Shown here one piece after another: positions 1 to 9,412 of a DNA stretch of 64,000 bases. Each line of letters opens with the position of its first letter. The first letter of the stretch is position 1. A program made the position numbers and the translations under genes. The notes under the pieces are model-generated. The model was not told where the DNA came from, made no database searches, and saw nothing but the letters and a program-made list of their open reading frames with translations. Source of the stretch: G965195345 sp965277775 (GTDB lineage Bacteria; Pseudomonadota; Gammaproteobacteria; CAKMZV01); assembly GCA_965277775.1 (NCBI GenBank), contig OZ255843.1, positions 1,984,001 to 2,048,000 on the forward strand, given 5' to 3'.

Positions 1-460
1 CACTAAAAAAACTTAATGAGCAAAGAAAAAAAGTGAGTGATTCTGTTCGAGGATATTGACTGGATTTAAGAAATGCGATAGATACGGCTAGACATAAAAC
101 CGTATAGAAGGCAACTTGAGCGTTGAATAATCGTTTTAAGCCAATATACCAGAACAAGATCGATATCAGGGAAAAGAAAGTTGTTAGGGATAGGTAATAA
201 GAGTAACTTGAACCAAATATCAATGATAACCAGCCATATATGGCAGCATAAGTGAGCCCAAAAAAACGCAGGTCTGCTCCCATAGTGAAAATCCAATCAA
301 CCACAATATTGTGGTGAGCAAATTCATGGGCACGGGAGGCTATCCATGCAGCATCGTAACAAGAATCACAGTAGTTGCCATACAAATATATGTAGCAAAT
401 TACAATACAGATTACAGGCAAACAAACTGATAAGTCTGTAAATTTAATTTTATTAAACAT
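1..460 (-). CDS. GT-C type membrane glycosyltransferase, N-terminal part (cut by window edge)
   Basis: An ATG at 460-458 opens a frame that runs without a stop to the left edge of the window, giving 153 residues with the C-terminus missing. It has a hydrophobic N-terminal segment (about residues 10-27) and then a soluble loop with a Tyr-Asp pair near residue 36. Several further membrane spans follow, with a late Tyr-Pro-Arg-Thr-Glu stretch near residue 141. This layout resembles the first part of ArnT/PMT-like (GT39/GT83) glycosyltransferases, which move sugars from polyprenyl-phosphate carriers at the outer face of the inner membrane. The family call is inference from layout only, and the substrate is unknown. 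It is transcribed away from lepA. Confidence 0.55.
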   Translation of the reverse strand, partial: MFNKIKFTDLSVCLPVICIVICYIYLYGNYCDSCYDAAWIASRAHEFAHHNIVVDWIFTMGADLRFFGLTYAAIYGWLSLIFGSSYSYYLSLTTFFSLISILFWYIGLKRLFNAQVAFYTVLCLAVSIAFLKSSQYPRTESLTFFLCSLSFFS

Positions 461-1073
461 CTTATGAAAATTACATAAATGATAAGATTTATTCGTAGGT
501 AGAGCTTATGGCAATGCAGCAAAGGGCGTAGGATTATATCAAACTAATATTTACCAATAGTTTTTATTGTTAGTTTTTATAACAATTCAGTGACGCATCA
601 ATTCAACGCTTGGAATTTGTTGTACATTCTGATAACTCAAAACTCTAAAATAAATTGCTAAGAGGCTTTATTAAGTAAAGAATTTGTCAATTGACTCAGA
701 AGAGCTAAGGGTACAGGTTGGAATTTCAGTTAAATTCAAATCATATTGATCTTTTATCGGATTTGTTTTATATAGCTGAGTCATGTCAATGAGTATCCTG
801 TTTTAAATCAACTTATGGCCCATGTTTTTAAACAGCCAGAACAAAGATTGAAATTGAGTTATGGCTCAAGGCCTCTTTACATACTGAGGCGACTCATTGA
901 TTTTTTGATAATTAAATGTGAGCCAGAAAGGGTAGTAACTCGGTTTTTATTGCTTACAAGCATCAATTTTTAAGCAATAAAATATTTATGCCATTGAAGT
1001 ACAATAGCGCGCCTATATAAATACGCTTGAACGTACTCATTAAAGACTCAAAAAGCTATCAGGACATTAGTCT
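461..1073. other. Intergenic region between glycosyltransferase and lepA, with one doubtful ORF
   Basis: This 613-base AT-rich stretch separates divergent genes. It holds an open frame at 815-973 (52 codons from ATG, extendable in frame upstream to a stop at 773-775). The frame has many Arg and Leu residues but no ribosome site, so it may be a gene remnant. A perfect 8-base inverted repeat lies at 949-956 and 971-978. No RNA gene was recognised. Confidence 0.4.
994..1021 (+). promoter_or_regulatory. Candidate sigma-70 promoter for lepA-lepB
   Basis: TTGAAG at 994-999 and TATAAA at 1016-1021 are separated by 16 bases and lie about 50 bases before the lepA start. The match to consensus is moderate, and no other good pair is seen closer to the gene. 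Confidence 0.4.
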
Positions 1074-2879
1074 GTGTTAGAACAAAAATTCATACGAAAT
1101 TTCTCCATCATTGCGCACATTGATCATGGTAAATCAACCTTGTCTGATCGAATCATTCAATATTGTGGGGCTTTAGCAGACCGTGAAATGAAGGCGCAGG
1201 TTCTTGATTCTTTGGACATTGAGCGAGAACGGGGCATCACCATCAAGGCTCAGTCGGTCTCGCTTATATTTCAATCAACCAAGGATGGCCAAGCCTATCA
1301 GCTCAATTTTATTGACACGCCCGGTCATGTTGATTTTTCTTATGAGGTCTCTCGATCTTTGGCTGCTTGTGAAGCAGCGCTGTTGATCGTTGACGCCTCA
1401 CAGGGTGTTGAAGCACAAACCATCGCCAATTGCTACGCAGCGATGGACGAGGGTCTTGAAGTATTACCCGTGCTTAATAAAATCGACTTGCCCGCTTCCA
1501 ATCCTGAGCAGGTTAAGGATGACATTGAAAATATGATTGGCATTGATACCAGTGAGATCACTGCTGTGAGCGCAAAAACGGGTGAGGGCGTGCCAGAATT
1601 ATTACAAAAAATTGTGGATTTTGTTGAGCCGCCAAAAGGGAATCTCGATTCAGCACCCAAAGCCCTCATCATCGATTCATGGTTTGATCCTTACCTTGGC
1701 GTGGTTTCACTCATTCGAGTCGTCGATGGCTGTTTTGAAGTGGGTCAAAGGATGAAAGTCTTGTCATCGGGTATGGACTATGAAATTCAACAGTTAGGCT
1801 TATTCAACCCCAAACGCCAACCTTTAAAAAAACTGTCTGCTGGCGCCGTCGGTTACTTAGTCGCAGGTGTTAAAGACATTCATGGTGTCCCAGTAGGAGA
1901 TACCCTAACCTATTTAAAAAATGCTTGTGTTGAACCGCTGAGGGGTTTTAAACAAATTCAACCTCGGGTATTTGCCGGCTTATATCCTGTTAGCACCGAA
2001 GATTATGTGGATTTTAGGGAAGCTTTGGAAAAGCTTTGTTTGAACGATTCTGCATTGCAATTTGAACCTGAAACCTCAGATGCCTTGGGTTTTGGTTTTA
2101 GAATTGGTTTTCTCGGTATGTTACATATGGAGATTGTACGAGAGCGTTTAGAACGGGAATATGATTTGAGTTTGATAACCACATCACCCACAGTATTGTA
2201 TAAGGTCCTATTGAAAAATGGCACAACCATTGAGGTTGAAAATCCCTCAAATATGCCTGATATTGGTCAATATGCTGAGATTCAAGAACCCATGATCAAA
2301 GCCAATATCTACACCCCAGAAGAGTACATTGGCAACATCATAACCTTATGTATCGAAAAACGAGGGGTTCAACAAAATTTAAACTATATGGGCAAACAAG
2401 CTCAAATGATTTGGCGATTGCCTTTGAATGAAGTCGTGGTTGATTTTTTTGAACAGCTTAAATCGTGTTCCAGAGGTTATGCCTCGATGGATTATGAGAT
2501 AGATGGCTATATGCATTCTGATTTGGTTAAGGTCGATGTTTTAATCAATGGTGAAAATGTCGATGCTTTGGCGTGTTTAATGCATCGCGAACGTTCTGTC
2601 CATAGGAGTCGCGCTTTAATTGAAAGTCTCAAAGATTTAATCCCTCGGCAAATGTTTGAAATCGCTTTGCAAGCGGCCATTGGTGCTAAAATCATTGCGC
2701 GTTCAAATATCAGAGCCCTTCGAAAAAATGTGACTGCCAAATGCTACGGTGGCGATATTAGTCGTAAGAAAAAACTATTAGAGAAACAGAAAAAAGGCAA
2801 GAAACGCATGAAATCAATTGGCAGTGTTGAGGTGCCGCAAGAAGCTTTTATGGCCGTATTAGATAGGAAGAAAACGTGA
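1074..2879 (+). CDS. lepA: Elongation factor 4 (LepA), ribosome-associated GTPase
   Basis: LepA is a translational GTPase that binds stalled or mistranslocated ribosomes. The 601-residue product has the expected length. The G1 loop (AHIDHGKST) is at residues 14-22, the G3 motif DTPGH at 81-85 and the G4 motif NKID at 135-138. It ends with the basic tail typical of the LepA-specific C-terminal domain (a Lys/Arg run near 570-590). The start is a GTG at 1074 with AGGA at 1061-1064, nine bases upstream. The stop overlaps the lepB start, so the two genes are translationally coupled, as in many gammaproteobacteria. Confidence 0.97.
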   Translation: MLEQKFIRNFSIIAHIDHGKSTLSDRIIQYCGALADREMKAQVLDSLDIERERGITIKAQSVSLIFQSTKDGQAYQLNFIDTPGHVDFSYEVSRSLAACEAALLIVDASQGVEAQTIANCYAAMDEGLEVLPVLNKIDLPASNPEQVKDDIENMIGIDTSEITAVSAKTGEGVPELLQKIVDFVEPPKGNLDSAPKALIIDSWFDPYLGVVSLIRVVDGCFEVGQRMKVLSSGMDYEIQQLGLFNPKRQPLKKLSAGAVGYLVAGVKDIHGVPVGDTLTYLKNACVEPLRGFKQIQPRVFAGLYPVSTEDYVDFREALEKLCLNDSALQFEPETSDALGFGFRIGFLGMLHMEIVRERLEREYDLSLITTSPTVLYKVLLKNGTTIEVENPSNMPDIGQYAEIQEPMIKANIYTPEEYIGNIITLCIEKRGVQQNLNYMGKQAQMIWRLPLNEVVVDFFEQLKSCSRGYASMDYEIDGYMHSDLVKVDVLINGENVDALACLMHRERSVHRSRALIESLKDLIPRQMFEIALQAAIGAKIIARSNIRALRKNVTAKCYGGDISRKKKLLEKQKKGKKRMKSIGSVEVPQEAFMAVLDRKKT

Positions 2880-3787
2880 AAGTACTCTATTGGTTGGGTT
2901 TTTTTGTGTGCATCAGTCTCGGGGCGTTATCTACCTACGGTGTCTGGATGTTTGGTACATTTGAGGCTTGGTTAACCTTAGTCACGGCGTTTCTGGGCGT
3001 ACTTTGGTTTGCCTTTATGCTATTTCTCGATAACCACCACAGCAATCAAAATAGCACGATAAAAGTATTATCATTCCTGGCTTCTTTATTCCCAGTATTA
3101 TTGTTTGTTTTTGTGATTCGTTTCTTCCTGTTCGAGCCTTTTAGAATTCCATCAGGATCCATGCAATCAACCTTACACATTGGTGATTTTGTATTGGTCA
3201 AAAAATTTGAATACGGGTTGCGGCTACCGATTGTCGGGACTCGTATTATTGGCAGTGGCACGCCTGAACGGGGTGATGTGGTGGTATTTCGTTTTCCACA
3301 CGAACCAGGCACCGATTATATTAAAAGAACCATCGGCTTACCTGGTGATGAAATACTGATTGAGGGGCATCGCTTAACCATCAATGGTCAAGTCATTAAA
3401 TTTAAACGTGAAGAAATATATACGGGCAATCAGACTTACGATATTGGTGATGAGGTTTTTCTTGTGACAGAACATTTAGGGACGCACCCACACCAGGTGT
3501 TACATGAAACCCAAGGGGCAAAAAATATGCGCATACAGAACCCTTTCCCCAAGCGCCAATATTTTGAAGAGACACGCAATGCGTTTGGACAATGGCGGTT
3601 AAAGGTACGTGTTCCCGAGGGACATTACTTTATGATGGGGGATAACAGGGACAACAGCAGTGACAGCAGGATTTGGGGATTAGTTCCTGACAAATACTTG
3701 AAAGGTCAGGCCATTTTTGTCTGGATGAATTATGATGGCCGTTTAGACGGTTTTGACTTCAGCCGCTTCGGCAAAACCATTGAATAG
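2876..3787 (+). CDS. lepB: Signal peptidase I (LepB)
   Basis: This inner-membrane serine protease removes signal peptides from exported proteins. The 303-residue protein has N-terminal hydrophobic spans (about 4-25, 33-51 and 64-84) and a periplasmic catalytic domain. The nucleophile Ser95 lies in PSGSM and the general base Lys150 in YIKRTIGLPGD, matching Ser90/Lys145 of E. coli. The conserved MGDNRDNSSDSR box is near residue 255. The start is a GTG at 2876 that overlaps the lepA stop by four bases. Unusually, rnc does not follow: it lies about 15 kb downstream. Confidence 0.97.
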   Translation: MKVLYWLGFFVCISLGALSTYGVWMFGTFEAWLTLVTAFLGVLWFAFMLFLDNHHSNQNSTIKVLSFLASLFPVLLFVFVIRFFLFEPFRIPSGSMQSTLHIGDFVLVKKFEYGLRLPIVGTRIIGSGTPERGDVVVFRFPHEPGTDYIKRTIGLPGDEILIEGHRLTINGQVIKFKREEIYTGNQTYDIGDEVFLVTEHLGTHPHQVLHETQGAKNMRIQNPFPKRQYFEETRNAFGQWRLKVRVPEGHYFMMGDNRDNSSDSRIWGLVPDKYLKGQAIFVWMNYDGRLDGFDFSRFGKTIE

Positions 3788-3788
3788 T

Positions 3789-4187
3789 ATGTTTCGGATT
3801 TTAATTTTCTTCTTCGCTGAGCTTTGGTTGCTGATTGAAGTGGGGCATGCTATTGGCTTTTTGGGCACAGTATTTGAATTCATTGCCAGCGGCATGTTTG
3901 GCATGTTTTTCTTAAGAATGCAGAGTATTGAGTTGCTCTCGCAATTTCGGCAACGTTGGAACATCTCACACAACGCCATCAATGAGCGTCACCTTATGCT
4001 ACGCAGTATAGGAGCCGTTTTGCTTATTATCCCGGGTTTTATGAGCGATTTTTTGGGCGTTTTATTGTTATTGCCCTGGATTCGGCAATGGCTCATCGCT
4101 CGGATGGATCGACGCTCTAAACAAAATGCGCATGGTTCTGTGCAAATCATCCATTCAGATTACGACGACACCGACCGTCATCGCTGA
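3789..4187 (+). CDS. fxsA: FxsA family membrane protein
   Basis: This is a 132-residue protein with four hydrophobic segments and a polar basic C-terminus, matching the FxsA family of small cytoplasmic-membrane proteins. E. coli FxsA affects exclusion of phage T7 by F plasmids, but its cellular role is not known. I chose the ATG at 3789, immediately after the lepB stop, because the homologous region begins there. A TTG at 3753 would add twelve non-conserved residues inside lepB. The tight spacing suggests cotranscription with lepA-lepB. Confidence 0.8.
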   Translation: MFRILIFFFAELWLLIEVGHAIGFLGTVFEFIASGMFGMFFLRMQSIELLSQFRQRWNISHNAINERHLMLRSIGAVLLIIPGFMSDFLGVLLLLPWIRQWLIARMDRRSKQNAHGSVQIIHSDYDDTDRHR

Positions 4188-4199
4188 TTGAGCAAAATC

Positions 4200-5228
4200 C
4201 TATGACTCAGACGGCTGTTTGAGGTGTAAAAATTTGAAAATTTCACCCATGGCATCAGGCATAACCAAGTGTTTAATCGCTTGGCTTGTTTTCAATTGTT
4301 GTTGCGGACTTAGGTTCATTAGATCAATCGTGCCTACCCCATGGTTCAATAAAAAATGTGCTTGGGTGTAATAGGCTTCAGTCTGCCAAGACGTTTGCGC
4401 CTGGATCCAACTAAAATCTACATCAGCGGTGATATCAAACACCCCAGGGTATAACAAGGGCTGGTTGTGTTGATGATGTTGATAATAGCAACGCAACCCA
4501 CCTGTGCTCATACGAGCGAGTTCTGAGACATGAGAACCGTAGTCCATAAAGATGATGGCATCTGAACAAGTTGTGAGCGCCGTCAGCCAAGCAGGCAAGT
4601 GCGGACTGTAAAAATATTCCTTATCCTCTGACCAGTCCACTAAGTGATCGCACAAAGATTGATGCAATGGACGCGCTTGCCATTGCAAACTTAAACCCTC
4701 TTGATCATTGGTGACATAAGCGCAATGCCAAACATTGGATTTTTTAATCCATCGCTCCACTGCGAATGCATCGAGGACTTCATTGGCAATGATTATACGT
4801 TTGGCCTTAGCTGGAAAGTCCTCTAACCAAATACAAGCTGGGTCAGCATGTGACTGTTGGCGAAAATCATTATTGAGTTCTAATATTTCATAGGCGGCTG
4901 GGTGAATGATGTCGAGCAAGTTTTTGGCTAAGCCTCCTCTGCCAGCACCGATTTCTAACAGGCGGTAGTCTTTTAAATCTGGATAGTGTTGCTTAAGATA
5001 TTGAGCAACACAGTGGGCGAATATGGGACTGATTTCAGGGGCTGTTGTGAAATCTCCTGCTGGTCCAATTTTTTCAATATCGCTGTAATAGTATCCCCAT
5101 TGAGGATGATACAAGGCAAGCTGCATAAACTCACAAAAATTGATGGCACCATGGGTTTCAATCAACGCCAAAATATGGTCTGTTAATTGAGTGCAAGTTT
5201 GCTGTTGTTGTGGGGTAATCTCTAACAC
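4200..5228 (-). CDS. SAM-dependent methyltransferase, MidA/NDUFAF7 (DUF185) family
   Basis: The 342-residue protein has the family's N-terminal signature (GPAGDFTTAPEISPIF at about 55-70) and a SAM-binding motif I (EIGAGRG at 92-98). Mitochondrial members (NDUFAF7/MidA) dimethylate an arginine of a complex I subunit; the bacterial substrate is not established. The gene lies six bases downstream of folK on the same strand, so the two probably form one transcript. Its end converges on fxsA with only twelve bases between them. Confidence 0.88.
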   Translation of the reverse strand: MLEITPQQQQTCTQLTDHILALIETHGAINFCEFMQLALYHPQWGYYYSDIEKIGPAGDFTTAPEISPIFAHCVAQYLKQHYPDLKDYRLLEIGAGRGGLAKNLLDIIHPAAYEILELNNDFRQQSHADPACIWLEDFPAKAKRIIIANEVLDAFAVERWIKKSNVWHCAYVTNDQEGLSLQWQARPLHQSLCDHLVDWSEDKEYFYSPHLPAWLTALTTCSDAIIFMDYGSHVSELARMSTGGLRCYYQHHQHNQPLLYPGVFDITADVDFSWIQAQTSWQTEAYYTQAHFLLNHGVGTIDLMNLSPQQQLKTSQAIKHLVMPDAMGEIFKFLHLKQPSES

Positions 5229-5234
5229 AGGTCG

Positions 5235-5720
5235 TCAGTCGTCAAACACAATGGGTTTTAAAATCGATGAAGCTTTGAGGTCATCAGCTATTTGCTCATA
5301 ACTGCGATCTTGGATTGGATGATTTTGATGAGGGCATAAATCTACCATGATTTGAGCGGCAAAAGGATAAATGAGGAGATCCTTGCGCGGTAGATTATGA
5401 CTTTTTAAATCAGCATATGTATATAGATCCAAGTCGATGATTCGATTCTGGGAAGCAGTCTGATTCTGACTATGGGTCAAAACGTGTTCAATTGATTTCA
5501 ATGCTTGCAGTAGCAGGGTGGGCGATAAATCTGTTTTGCCCTTCAAGCCCACATTTATGAAATCGTGTCCGTCAAAACCAATGGCTTTGCTTCGATAAAA
5601 ACGGCTCAGTTGCCGATCGACAATGAGGTCAGATAATGCGCTAAGGGCTTTGCTAATGGATTGTTTGGGTTTAATATTACTGCCGATGCCTATGATCACA
5701 TCTTTTTTAGTCACCGCCAT
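5235..5720 (-). CDS. folK: 6-hydroxymethyl-7,8-dihydropterin pyrophosphokinase (HPPK)
   Basis: HPPK transfers pyrophosphate from ATP to hydroxymethyl-dihydropterin in folate synthesis. The 161-residue length is normal. The N-terminal GIGSN box (11-15), the central SRFYRSKAIGFDGHDFIN region (39-56) and the metal-binding RIIDLDL (93-99, with Asp96 and Asp98) are all present. It lies 24 bases downstream of fabB on the minus strand and 6 bases before the MidA-type gene, suggesting a fabA-fabB-folK-methyltransferase transcript. Folate supply is also relevant to the folate-dependent Tdm encoded nearby, but that link is only inference. Confidence 0.93.
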   Translation of the reverse strand: MAVTKKDVIIGIGSNIKPKQSISKALSALSDLIVDRQLSRFYRSKAIGFDGHDFINVGLKGKTDLSPTLLLQALKSIEHVLTHSQNQTASQNRIIDLDLYTYADLKSHNLPRKDLLIYPFAAQIMVDLCPHQNHPIQDRSYEQIADDLKASSILKPIVFDD

Positions 5721-5744
5721 ACAAGATTGGGTGTTGATCCCAGC

Positions 5745-6962
5745 CTAATCGGATTTGAATTTTTCTGCAATCAATGTGGCGTTGGTGCCACCAAAGCCAA
5801 AACTGTTTGACATAAACGCATTCATGTCTATGGGTGTTTTTTCCCTTAATATGGGGAAACCTTTTGCTTCGGGATCAAGCGTATCAATATTGATCGATTC
5901 ACAGCCAAACCCAGCGTCCATCATCAATAGACTATAAACAAACTCTTGCACGCCAGAAGCGCCGAGTGAATGTCCCGTCATGGATTTAGTCGAGCTAAGC
6001 GGTGGGATATTGGCCCCAAAAACTGATTTCACAGCCTGGAGTTCTTTAACATCACCAACAACGGTACTGGTCCCATGGGCATTGATATAATCAATTGATC
6101 CTTTGTAGGTTGATAGCGCTTGTTGCATGCAACGAACTGCGCCATCACCCGATGGTTGGACCATGTCATAACCGTCAGAAGTTGCGCCATAGCCAACCAG
6201 TTCAGCATAGATTGGTGCGCCTCTTTTTATCGCGTGTTCCATCTCTTCTAAGACAACGATGCCACTGCCCCCTGAGATAACAAAACCATCCCGGTCTTTG
6301 TCATAGGCTCTGGAAGCTTTGGTAGGTTGATCGTTATATTCTGATGATAATGCGCCCATGGCATCAAACATCATGGAAAGTGTCCAGTCTAATTCTTCAC
6401 CCGCGCCGGCAAAAATGATGTCCTGCTTGCCTAATTGAATGATTTCCATGGCATTTCCAACACAATGAGCACCGGTAGAACAAGCGCTGGAAATGGAATA
6501 ATTAACGCCATGAATTTTAAACGGCGTTGCCAAACAGGCTGAAGCGGTGCTACCCATGGTACGAGTGACCCGATATGGACCAACTTTTCTAATGCCTTTA
6601 TCGCGCAATATGTCGGCTGATTCAACCACATTAGACGTTGAAGCGCCGCCTGAGCCAATGATGAGGCCAGCACGCTGATTGCATTCATACTGTTCTGGCG
6701 TCAATTGAGCATCCTCAATGGCGTCGAGCATAGCAAGGTAAGAAAAGATCGCTGTATCGCTCATAAATCTTAAAGTCTTACGAGGAATTCTCTCTACATC
6801 AACTGATAAATGACCCTTAACTAAGGAGCGGAAGCCTTTTTCAGCATAATCCTCGGCAAAACAGAGGCCTGATTTACCTTCGCCCAAATGCTCTAAGACT
6901 GAGGCTTTTGTATTACCCAAGCATGAGACGATGCCAATCCCAGTTACGACAACTCTACGCAC
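5745..6962 (-). CDS. fabB: 3-oxoacyl-ACP synthase I (FabB)
   Basis: FabB condenses malonyl-ACP with acyl-ACP and is needed to elongate the cis-3-decenoyl product of FabA in unsaturated fatty acid synthesis. The 405-residue protein has the catalytic triad of the KAS I/II family: Cys161 (SACSTGAH), His296 (NAHGTST) and His331 (MTGHSLG). It lies 30 bases downstream of fabA on the same strand. The close fabA-fabB pair supports FabB rather than FabF. Confidence 0.95.
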   Translation of the reverse strand: MRRVVVTGIGIVSCLGNTKASVLEHLGEGKSGLCFAEDYAEKGFRSLVKGHLSVDVERIPRKTLRFMSDTAIFSYLAMLDAIEDAQLTPEQYECNQRAGLIIGSGGASTSNVVESADILRDKGIRKVGPYRVTRTMGSTASACLATPFKIHGVNYSISSACSTGAHCVGNAMEIIQLGKQDIIFAGAGEELDWTLSMMFDAMGALSSEYNDQPTKASRAYDKDRDGFVISGGSGIVVLEEMEHAIKRGAPIYAELVGYGATSDGYDMVQPSGDGAVRCMQQALSTYKGSIDYINAHGTSTVVGDVKELQAVKSVFGANIPPLSSTKSMTGHSLGASGVQEFVYSLLMMDAGFGCESINIDTLDPEAKGFPILREKTPIDMNAFMSNSFGFGGTNATLIAEKFKSD

Positions 6963-6992
6963 AATGTTCCTATCCTGTTATTACATTAAGTG

Positions 6993-7514
6993 TTAAAAAG
7001 TATTTGTTTCTGTAAACAATCCCACTCGCAAGTCATTGGCCGAATAGATGACGACGTCATCCACGATTAAAATTGCGTCAGCAATGCCCATGCATAATTT
7101 TCTACGAATGACTCTTTTGAGGTCAATTTGGTATCTTATTTTCTTTGATTCTGGTGTAACCTGACCAAAAAATTTCAATTCGCCCGCACCCAAAGCACGT
7201 CCCTTACCCAGACCGCCAACCCAGCCCAAATAAAACCCAATCAATTGCCACATGGCATCAAGCCCCAAGCATCCAGGCATCACGGGATCACCTCTGAAGT
7301 GACAGTCAAAAAACCACATATCAGGTTTAATGTCTAAATCAGCGTGTATGTGTCCTTTGCTGTAGCGACCACCGGTGTCTTCAATGAGTGAGATGCAATC
7401 AAACATGAGCATAGGAGGCAAGGGTAGGCAAGCATTGCCCGGACCAAATAATTTGCCATTGCCACAATCAATTAATTCATCGTACGAATATTGCTTTTTT
7501 TGAGTATGTTCCAT
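6993..7514 (-). CDS. fabA: 3-hydroxydecanoyl-ACP dehydratase/isomerase (FabA)
   Basis: FabA dehydrates 3-hydroxydecanoyl-ACP and isomerises the trans-2 to the cis-3 double bond, the branch point to unsaturated fatty acids. The 173-residue length is normal. The active-site His72 (DCHFRGDPVMPG) and Asp86 (GLDAMWQ) match His70 and Asp84 of E. coli FabA. It is the first gene of the minus-strand fabA-fabB-folK group. The 153 bases upstream probably hold the promoter, but no clear FabR or FadR site could be assigned by eye. Confidence 0.96.
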   Translation of the reverse strand: MEHTQKKQYSYDELIDCGNGKLFGPGNACLPLPPMLMFDCISLIEDTGGRYSKGHIHADLDIKPDMWFFDCHFRGDPVMPGCLGLDAMWQLIGFYLGWVGGLGKGRALGAGELKFFGQVTPESKKIRYQIDLKRVIRRKLCMGIADAILIVDDVVIYSANDLRVGLFTETNTF

Positions 7515-7667
7515 AGCAAGGATTATAGCAGGTGTATCAAGGCGGGATAAAAAAATCGGCTTTTTGAATTTAGACCGTTTATGATTAAAACCGCTAAAAG
7601 TTCTGTGATAGCTATCACCACGAGAAAATTATAGATCTGAATGCATGAATGAGCAAAAAGGCTGAAT

Positions 7668-9101
7668 TCACAGATTTAATTCGGTAATGACTTTGGTTTC
7701 TAAGAACTCTTCAATCCCCCACCGCGCGCCTTCACGCCCATTGCCAGACTGCTTAAAACCACCAAATGGCGCCACTTCGCTAATATCCATACCATTGACT
7801 CTGACCATCCCCGAACGCAATTGTTGGGCAACCTTCATGGCCCGCTCTGGGTTTTGAGTTTGGATGAAGTTCGCCAGTCCATACGGCGTGTCATTGGCGA
7901 TTTGGATGGCTTCTTCTTCAGTTTCAAAAGGAATGATTGAAAGAACGGGTCCAAATATTTCTTCTTGGGCAATGGTCATTTTATTGTGGACATTGGCGAA
8001 GACTGTGGGTTGAACAAAATAGCCTTTCTCCAAGTGTGCGGGTTTGCCAACCCCGCCTGCAATCAACTGGGCGCCTTCTTCAATGCCTTTTTCAATCAGT
8101 TGTTGTATGCGGTCAAACTGAGTCTTAGAAACAACCGGTCCGATGTGTCGTCCAGATATGGACGCCAGATCCACGTGGGTCGTTTCAGCCGCCACTTTTG
8201 CTTGTTTAACAGCTTCTTGGTAGCGACTTTTTTCAACGAGCATTCGGGTCGGGGCATTACAAGATTGACCTGAATTATTGAAACAATGGCGTGCGCCACG
8301 GGTCACCGCTTTGTCATCAGCGTCTGCAAATATTATATTGGCGCCTTTGCCCCCTAACTCTAACCGAACCCTTTTGATTGAATCAGCTGCTTCCTTTGAG
8401 ATGGCGGTGCCTGCACGCGTTGAACCCGTGAATGAGATTAAATCAACTTCTGGATGAGTAGATAAGTGCGTGCCTGCACCCACACCATCACCATTGATCA
8501 AATTAAAAACGCCCGCTGGGCAACCCGCTTCGTGCAGAATCTCAGCAAATAACATGGAGGATAGGGGCGCAATTTCAGAGGGCTTGAGAACCATTGTGCA
8601 TCCCGCCGCTAAGGCTGGAATAACTTTTAAGGTCACTTGGTTCATTGGCCAGTTCCACGGCGTGATGAGCGCACAAACCCCTGTGGGCTCATAGCGAATC
8701 AACTCGGAACTGTTGGGGTGCGAAGGGTGCTCAAAAGAGAATTGCTTTAAGGCCTTAATGAAGTTATTTATGTGCCAAACACCCGCGCCATATTGTTGCT
8801 GTTTTGCCATATCAATGGGCGCCCCCATTTCCATTGAAATGGCTTGTGCCATATCATCCGAACGGGATTTGTAGATGGAAAGAATACTTTCGATCAACGC
8901 AATGCGTTCAGTCACAGTACTCCGACTCCAATCTTGAAAAGCTGCGCGTGCCGAAGCGACTGCGCGATTGGTGTCTGTTTGTGAACCCATACTAATCACA
9001 GCTTCAACGATTTCGGTTGAAGGATTGATCACGTCGAAGTCATTAGATGCACTGGGTGCCGTCCATTGACCATTGATGTAAAAAGATCGTTTATCTAACA
9101 T
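7668..9101 (-). CDS. NAD(P)-dependent aldehyde dehydrogenase
   Basis: This is a full-length (477 residues) ALDH superfamily enzyme that oxidises an aldehyde to its acid with NAD(P)+. Asn150 (in PWNWP), the general base Glu248 (LELGGKG) and the nucleophile Cys281 (SGQSCNAPTR) are in place. The substrate cannot be read from the sequence. Its first 37 codons and upstream region occur a second time at 9966-10217, next to tmm. This hints that an ALDH once stood divergent to the trimethylamine genes. A role in removing aldehydes from methylated-amine breakdown is possible but unproven. Confidence 0.9.
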   Translation of the reverse strand: MLDKRSFYINGQWTAPSASNDFDVINPSTEIVEAVISMGSQTDTNRAVASARAAFQDWSRSTVTERIALIESILSIYKSRSDDMAQAISMEMGAPIDMAKQQQYGAGVWHINNFIKALKQFSFEHPSHPNSSELIRYEPTGVCALITPWNWPMNQVTLKVIPALAAGCTMVLKPSEIAPLSSMLFAEILHEAGCPAGVFNLINGDGVGAGTHLSTHPEVDLISFTGSTRAGTAISKEAADSIKRVRLELGGKGANIIFADADDKAVTRGARHCFNNSGQSCNAPTRMLVEKSRYQEAVKQAKVAAETTHVDLASISGRHIGPVVSKTQFDRIQQLIEKGIEEGAQLIAGGVGKPAHLEKGYFVQPTVFANVHNKMTIAQEEIFGPVLSIIPFETEEEAIQIANDTPYGLANFIQTQNPERAMKVAQQLRSGMVRVNGMDISEVAPFGGFKQSGNGREGARWGIEEFLETKVITELNL

Positions 9102-9221
9102 AATCTGATTCCGTTTTGAGGTTCGAGTTGTTGTTAAAACTCTGCTGATTGTGCGGACATTCTGCCATCAATCAACTTGGGAGATGTTTCCAATATGGAT
9201 AGTTTGATTATATGGTATAAA
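8995..9221. repeat. Direct repeat, copy 1: start of aldehyde dehydrogenase gene plus its upstream region
   Basis: Bases 8995-9101 match 9966-10074 with about five differences. The match continues, more weakly, through the upstream region, including the shared blocks GGACATTCTG, ATCAACTTG and GATTATATGGTATAAA. This copy belongs to the intact gene. Confidence 0.85.
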
Positions 9222-9412
9222 TTTACTGTTGAAGCTAAAGATTTTAAACCAGAATGTTTTATCTGTATGAGGATACATTCCCTGAGGCAAATCATGATTC
9301 AAGTGCAACGTTAATTTTGGAGGCATTAGCAACGGCAGCCGCCGTCTTGTAAAAAATTAAAACTCAGTTTTGTTATGCCACTTCTCCTCTTCCACATCTA
9401 AATCAATTTAAA
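9102..9412. other. Upstream region of aldehyde dehydrogenase, before the DUF2200 gene
   Basis: This 311-base stretch has no gene. Its first half is the repeated ALDH upstream sequence. ATTATA at 9207-9212 reads TATAAT on the minus strand and could be the ALDH -10 box. TGGTATAAA at 9213-9221 could be an extended -10 on the plus strand. The second half has a weak similarity to 10280-10370. Confidence 0.5.

Noticed and set aside
949..978. ATTGCTTA/TAAGCAAT inverted repeat before lepA as a terminator or operator
   Set aside because: No T-run follows, and it lies upstream of the candidate promoter without another copy to support a binding site.
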